From Ophiothrix spiculata (lineage: Eukaryota > Echinodermata > Ophiuroidea > Amphilepidida > Ophiotrichidae), in NCBI GenBank assembly GCA_000969725.1, contig JXSR01S002203.1: a DNA stretch of 25,156 bases; one strand, written 5' to 3'. Each line of letters starts with the position of its first letter. Within the stretch, counting starts at the first letter, position 1. Below are positions 19,370-25,156 of the stretch, in pieces. Below the pieces are notes generated by a model. It saw nothing but the letters and a program-made list of their open reading frames with translations, made no database searches and was not told the DNA's origin. A program made the translations under genes and the position numbers.

Positions 19370-22165
19370 CCATTATCACAACCACACTCTGCTGTCTAAA
19401 TCCACTTAAATCTGGCTCAAGCTTTCAAGCTTAATCTCATAGAAGTGATATTAGATACTTGAAGCGAGGTCAAGTTGACACACTTTTTGGCGCATCTCAG
19501 CTTGCACCTGATTTACTGCATTCAAGTTAGTACTGATGCGCTCTTTAATACAGACCTGTTACTTCATGAATATGCAACAAGCTTGCATTGCTTTGCAGGT
19601 GTGCATCATAAAGAGATCAAAAAAGTTGATTAATTATTGATACATGAATAAAATAAGTGTCGGGCAATAAAATAAAACAGCTGCTACATGCTCTAATTAT
19701 TGGAAATAAAAAGATCGGCAGATATACTTTGTATCATCAGGCTTGTCTAATCATATTATGCATAGTTATGAGAAATATGGCAGTGAAATATCATCAAGTA
19801 TTCATCCTTACCAAGGGAACTGATAAGTATGTTGTGATATTGTAGGTATGGTCCATAACCTGGCCTAGATACAGCAATGCATTACTGTGATTAAGAAGAT
19901 AGTAATCATATTTTAAGAGGACAATATTCCATAAACAATTGCAATTGAGATAGGGAATGGCCATTGATATCAATGATGAGCCGCTCTGAGCAGTGTTGAT
20001 GAATTTAATAGACTTTGACCATTCCCTTGATATTTCAAGTGAACCCAAACTGGTTTTAAAAATCAATGCATGGAGAATGAAAACATTTATATCTTGGCCA
20101 ATCCTATTGAATTGGTTTCTTGAAAAAGATCTCTTTGGTATCTTAGGGCTTATGTTTTAATGGATGAACATGCATGTTTCTCAAGGATGATTTATATGTT
20201 TGAAATATAATACAACTTGCCACAGGAGTCCTACATAATTATTCAACGTTCACTTTTTAAATCAATTAATAAACGCAATCATAGGTTTGGGCTTACCGAT
20301 CAGTTACAAAATTTAAAACTGACATGTAATTTATACTCATATTAAGTTGCTTATAATCTAAGCAATTTTTGAAGAGTTGAGCTTCAGACATTACCTGAGC
20401 GTTTGAGGAAGTGATAAAACACTTTTAGTCAAGAAAGGTTCACACAGCTCTGAAAAAATAGTAAAATCTCTCTTCTGAGGAATACAAGAATATGAAGAGA
20501 AACTACTGACGGAAATTTTGGTCAGACTGGAGGAAAATTTTTGCTGGTATACATTGAATTTGGTCCAGATTTTAAATATTGATATCCGTTTCTTTTTTAA
20601 CCATTTTTCTATAGCAAATGCATCAGTTAGAATATCATTATCCATCCTGTAAATCACACTAATGTTTTTATAAGATCTAGGTCGGGTCATGTGCATCCTA
20701 CATCATAACATGGATTTCAATTCCCTTGGTGGTCATGAATACTTAATGATATTTTACATCGATATCTCATATAACATTGTATCATATCCAATGTGATTGG
20801 ACAGGCTTTATCATACAATTTACCATCCTCCTGTTATCCTGTCTTTTATTACATCATAAAGCAGCTGCTTTGATCCAAATATCAGTTATTGTATTACCAA
20901 ATTTTCAAGTACATTAAAAGTTGGTTTCAGGAAGTCCAGCTGCATAAAAGTTCTTTCATGCCATTCAGTATACATTCATAAAGTAACAGGTTATCTGTTG
21001 AATGCTTGACTTGCTTATATTTTGGTCCTATTGTAACAGGCTACCAACTGATGGGAAAATTTGCTGTAAGGCAAAGACATTGGGACAGTATCTCATACAC
21101 ATTGTACAAAAATGTGATTGTTTGCACGGTCCTGTTGTTGTAAATTAAGATCTACCGCACAAATTGGACCCAATTTTAAAAATCTTTACATTGGCTGAGC
21201 AAACATGGTACAGAAAGTTCATTTACATCCTCCTTTCAGCTACTTCTGCACAAATTTCAAAGTTTGGAAACTAAACAACACCCACCAATCAAAACCTGGG
21301 AGATCCATTATTTGTATCTGTTTTCCACAATGTAGCAATCAACAGAGTGCAAACTTACAGATGTCATCTTTAAATACCAATAATATGTGACATAACAATT
21401 TAGGCCCAAGTACAGGGAATTAAAAACAATAAGGCCTACAGTCTTTTTAATTTTAAGGAACTTGAATACTTATCTTTCAAATACTTTGAATCTTGTAACA
21501 AAAATACATTTAAACACAAAGCTAAATTAATTTTCATGAAGATCTTGTTGCAACTCTGTATGACCTTTAAAAGCATCAACAGATTCCATTTCCTGGCTGT
21601 TTACTTTTTTCAAATTTCTAATATTGCAACTTTAATGGAATAAAGTGATTTTGTAAAGGTTCCCAATTTCACTGAAAATGGTTCAGGAAAATGGCCACAC
21701 CTAAACATATCAGAGGGCTTGAGTGATTTAATCCAAAACCTGCACTTACTACAACAGATGTAATTCAAATAGTTTCTCACATCACAGAGGTCTCAAGGAA
21801 ATGGTGTAAATAAGATCAATTAATTGAACACAACACCAGATAGTACAAGTACCAACAGGTTTAACAAATATGCCCCGTAAGCTTAAACCAGGTGACATAA
21901 TTTGAACCCAAACTTGTGAATTTAATAATACAAATTCAAAAAGAATTTTCAATCTTCAATCTTGCACTTAACTGCACTTGATTTCAGGGATAATTTCTAT
22001 CAATTGATAAATGTATCTATATTGCATCACAAGCCCACAGGCACTATATCTTAATTAAAGAGAACCAAAGCAAGACACCTCACCGCCTCATCTCAACTGA
22101 TATCATGACCTATTAACCCCTTTTAACCTATCACAGATATTCTTACAATCATTGCATCATTTCTT
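19370..22165 (-). repeat. Palindrome 2, right arm (about 2.8 kb)
   Basis: This is the inverted partner of 14033-17047, with the anchor blocks listed for that arm. It is about 200 bases shorter because of scattered indels. Open frames inside it (for example 19794-20066 and 20391-20696 on the minus strand) consist of arm sequence and are broken in the other arm. They are not supported as genes. Confidence 0.88.
19740..20806. repeat. Inner inverted repeat within the right arm of palindrome 2
   Basis: 19740-19870 (plus) and 20674-20806 (minus) are the mirror counterparts of the blocks at 16565-16682 and 15545-15676. Four copies of one block therefore exist, in the order plus, minus, plus, minus. 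CCTGTTACTTCATGAATATG (19556) and its relative near 20985 mark the outer extension of the block. Confidence 0.75.
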
Positions 22166-22560
22166 CAAATCAAAATTACTTAGCATCAACAACAAAATAT
22201 GACAAAAGATGACACATTCACTATTTTGTTTCAAATTGTTGCAAAATCTGCCAATCAAAGGTAGTGTAATTTTGAAGTTATTAATCAACTTTCTGACAAG
22301 ACTAAAAATATCTCTTTGCTGACAAAAACATCCAAAGGTTACTGTGACTAAGCTCATACATCTTAACTATTCTTTGGGATACAATCTAGTTATAAATGGT
22401 TAAAATCTATAAAGCTGACCAAACGGTAACTTTTTTGACATTATTAATTTGTTAGGAAAAGTTGAATTTCAGGATAATATCAACTAAAACTTGAAAATAC
22501 TGCAACAAAGCAACAACAAAAATGGAAACATTTGAATGCACTTGACCATCTTTTATGCTA
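22166..22560. other. AT-rich stretch outside palindrome 2
   Basis: No gene is recognised. An open frame on the minus strand (22157-22357) has no domain and straddles the palindrome edge. Confidence 0.45.
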
Positions 22561-22980
22561 TCTAAACACACTCACAGAAGGCACGGGCATATGACCTACT
22601 TCTGACTGACAGCTGTATGTATCTTCCTTATCCCATCTTATGACAATCATCACCTGCTAATGTTATCTCAAACGGCATCTAAGACGAATAGTCACAGAAT
22701 ATGTACTGTCATCTCGATTCGTTCAAACCTATTTCCTCCACACTAAGCTACGAGTAAACCGACTGAAAGTAGTTCAGTTCACGTTGGGTTTGTCTGGAGG
22801 CAACACTTTAAGTTTAGGTGCTTTCTCCATGTTAACACTGTAGATTTACGATTATGACACTTTGGAGGAGAATTCTATCTGACAGGAGTTTGCTGATAGC
22901 TTTGTAACACGCTTTTTATGGGATTAAACGGGCGGCAGGGTTCAAGCACCTGTCCGCAAGATAAATAGATAAATATTGGA
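22560..22980 (-). other. GC/CpG-enriched segment, possible host 5' region
   Basis: About 18 CpGs occur in 400 bases, and no pairing with other parts of the window was found. On the minus strand an ATG at 22830-22828 sits in a good start context (AACATGG). It opens a short frame beginning MEKAPKLKVLPPDKPN and reaching a stop at 22774. A GT at 22782-22781 could in principle be a splice donor, but its context is weak. This could be a first exon of a minus-strand gene or mere chance. Confidence 0.18.
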
Positions 22981-24179
22981 ATCTAAGCCACATGAGATAA
23001 ATCTTAAAGTGTGCTAAAATTGAGCGCATTGGATGAAAATATATTGAAAGGTGCCGGAGGCATACTTTTACAATTAATTGTATTTTAACTTTTTAAATAA
23101 AACCATTGTGCTACTGTTTTTAAAAAATAAGGGGCTGGTATAATAGATTTGTCTTTATATATTGATATGAATCATGTTATCATAAAATCTCTAGATTTTT
23201 TCAAGATGGGGACAAAAATGGGGGAAAGATTAAAGAAACATCACAACTAATAATATCATTTTGTATGCAGTGACTCAAGAACTGGATTGCCTGTATTTCT
23301 TGACACCGTTTTAAAAATGATTGCGAGGAATATATGAGAAAAATGGTGATTAAAAATGTGTCCTAGTTCTATACGGATTCAAATTTATATTGAATTTACT
23401 TCTACTACGCATACTTGTCCTAAAGTCTTGTAGAAAAATGCTTGGTGGTTCTGAACAAAGTTAATAAGTTGGCTTTAACTTGTAGCATTGCTCAAAAACC
23501 ATGTTCAGAGATGAAACCAAGTGGATGAGAATAATCAACTACATTGCTAAGGACATGATTAAATTATTAAAAAGTTTGTGGAGTCTTAATAAAACCAAAT
23601 CTTTAAAGCTCAAAAATATCATATCTTGCATTAATTATCAATGTCAACAAAAATCTACACCTGTATATGAAGTTGATTAGCAATTCTTTCAAGAGCATGT
23701 GGCCTCTATCGCTCGCATAGCTTGCAGAAAGTTATCAGTTCAATTCCTATAGTTAGCAGTTGCGTATGCCAGATTTTATAGAGGGTGCAAGGTGAAACAT
23801 GAAAGAGATCAGTCAAAAACCTGACGGAATATAAAAAATCCAAAGTAATACAAAGGTGGTAAACTAACTCCAATTTTTTTTTCTAGGACAGGATATTATC
23901 ACAAAACAAAATGATAGTCTTAGTTTCAGATAATTCACCTGCAAGTTACACTGAAAAAGTTAAAAGCAATAATATAATTTCAACAATCTAATTGGTGTAA
24001 AAAAGTGATTCAAGTTTCTTAAAAGCATCCAAAAAGCAGGTTTCCTTGCAACATGAGCAAAGTATCCGTGTCACAATTTAATAAGTAGCATCTCATATGT
24101 CTTACAGCTATTACCAATACCAATTAATGCAATCTTTTTAACTTAACAAGATATCCCTACAAAAGCAGGTCAATTCTCT
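22981..24179. other. AT-rich intergenic stretch
   Basis: No gene, RNA or repeat structure is recognised. The sequence is AT-rich, with homopolymer A and T runs. Confidence 0.5.
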
Positions 24180-24480
24180 GTAGGCAAGGTATAGCGGTCC
24201 ATCAGCCCTATGGCAACTCTAGAAGAAGATGCTAAATGTTGTCACAGCTAAACACCTGCCTGTGATATGCAATGCGGATGGGACGATGGCTACATCTAGG
24301 CGAACTAGTCCGGTTCACATATGTCCAGCGGCTAGATAGCCAAGGCGCAATTGTTGAATGGACAAGAAGATGGTGTAAAGATCACTGATTACTTAAGATG
24401 TCAGAGAGAGGGTCTAGGTTAACATTAGCGGCTAAAGGCGTGCGAGATAACATCTTTGTAATTTTCTTGCGAAATGAACC
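24180..24480. other. GC/CpG-rich block of unknown origin
   Basis: Base composition changes sharply. About 13 CpGs lie between 24194 and 24472, and there are runs such as GCGGATGGGACGATGGC and GGCGAACTAGTCCGG. A short plus-strand frame, MATLEEDAKCCHS then stop, starts at 24210. The compactness and composition suggest a fragment of a young repeat such as the 5' part of a LINE, or a SINE-like sequence. No A/B promoter boxes, tail or target duplication could be confirmed. Confidence 0.35.
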
Positions 24481-25156
24481 AACACCTGCATCTGATATCA
24501 CAAATTTGTGTTAATCTGATCAAATAATGTTTACCCAAGGAAGAAACAAAAAACAATGTAAAGATACCAAAGTATCATATTCAAAATTTGATATTATCAA
24601 ATTAAGGATAAGGGTAGTTTGTGATACAAGTATGTACTTGTACAACAAAGACTTTGATATTTTTTATCTACACTATTTATTTAAAACTTAGCTGTTAATA
24701 AATATGATACTGCATATTTTACATTTTCTAATTGTGCTCAAAATTTAAAAAAAAAGGTTTTCCTACATTGCCTTTTATCAAATATCTGATAAGAAAGACC
24801 CCTAGCCATTACAAGCCACTTTAAACATCACTCTTATTAGAAAAAGTTAAAAGCATTCAAACATAATTAAATTTAGAATTGATAAAGCAAAATGTGCAAA
24901 TGTTGAAATAACCTACAGGTCCTAGCAACAATGGGTAAAATGTGTCACACATTCCCATTATTAGCTGGCTGGTATATAGGTCACTACTTATTAGATCTTA
25001 ACAACATTGAAAGAGGAGCATTTATGTGTTTTTATTTTGTATGCACAGTTAACATATTTGCCATTTTCGAAGGATTTGTATCTCAAAAAAATTTCACCTC
25101 CTAACAGGAGGCTTTCTCAAACTGTACTGGCAGCAGATGAGATCGTGAAATTGTGA
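24481..25156. other. AT-rich intergenic stretch to window end
   Basis: No gene is recognised. Small palindromes are TACAAGTA-TG-TACTTGTA (24625-24642) and the hairpin CCTCCT-AAC-AGGAGG (25097-25111). Confidence 0.5.

Noticed and set aside
19794-20696. Minus-strand frames of 90 and 101 codons as possible genes
   Set aside because: They lie in the right arm of palindrome 2, and the corresponding left-arm sequence has stops and indels, so there is no sign of coding constraint.
22915-22965. Possible tRNA T-arm (GGGTTCAAGCACC)
   Set aside because: The loop matches TTCRANY, but the stem has a mismatch and no matching acceptor, D-arm or anticodon arm lies upstream.
25097-25111. CCTCCT-AAC-AGGAGG hairpin as a transcription terminator
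   Set aside because: It has no following T tract and no neighbouring gene, and intrinsic terminators of this kind are bacterial.
1-25156. CRISPR array, bacterial operon, rRNA or prophage content
   Set aside because: There are no regularly spaced repeats, no dense coding, no ribosomal RNA sequence and no bacterial signals. The window is eukaryotic non-coding DNA.

Overview
This is a eukaryotic, AT-rich, CpG-depleted, gene-poor window. It has no operons, no Shine-Dalgarno-led genes, and no open frame that looks like a complete host gene. The repeats point to an animal, most likely a marine invertebrate (echinoderm, hemichordate, mollusc or similar). They include a Penelope-like retroelement remnant with a GIY-YIG endonuclease tail, a hAT-type DNA transposon, several TIR/MITE elements, and local CpG-dense blocks in a CpG-poor background. 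The phylum is a guess. There is one assembly gap (605 N).

Layout. 1-1030 and 3127-4300 are two diverged direct copies (A and B) of a dispersed repeat of about 1 kb. Copy A carries a 132/130-bp tandem duplication, and copy B an extra segment with a nested MITE of about 238 bp. Between them lie a near-perfect hairpin element (1983-2181) and a very CpG-dense block (2343-2520). 4301-6443 is AT-rich with only weak internal duplication. 6444-7866 is a 5'-truncated Penelope-like element bounded by inverted terminal copies of about 140 bp; both copies hold a hammerhead-ribozyme-like core. 7867-9663 is unassigned apart from a perfect 12-bp hairpin.

The most unusual part is 9.66-22.17 kb: two consecutive palindromes built on related centres. 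Palindrome 1 (arms 9664-10290 and 11555-13512) has its right arm split by a hAT-like element (11895-13226) whose target duplication is still readable. Palindrome 2 (arms 14033-17047 and 19370-22165) has arms of about 3 kb, each of which is itself an inverted repeat of a smaller block. The same core of about 1 kb lies in direct orientation at the centre of both palindromes (10418-11409 and 17144-18390). The second core carries an extra 264-bp TIR element that is absent from the first. No protein explains this structure. It could be a non-autonomous fold-back element family or a long-hairpin RNA/small-RNA locus; the sequence alone cannot decide.

22166-25156 is non-repetitive AT-rich DNA with two stretches richer in GC/CpG (22560-22960 and 24180-24480) that may be host regulatory or exonic sequence or fragments of other repeats. 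Most short open frames here (60-100 codons) are what AT-rich non-coding DNA gives by chance. The one with recognisable protein similarity is the GIY-YIG tail at 7553-7700.
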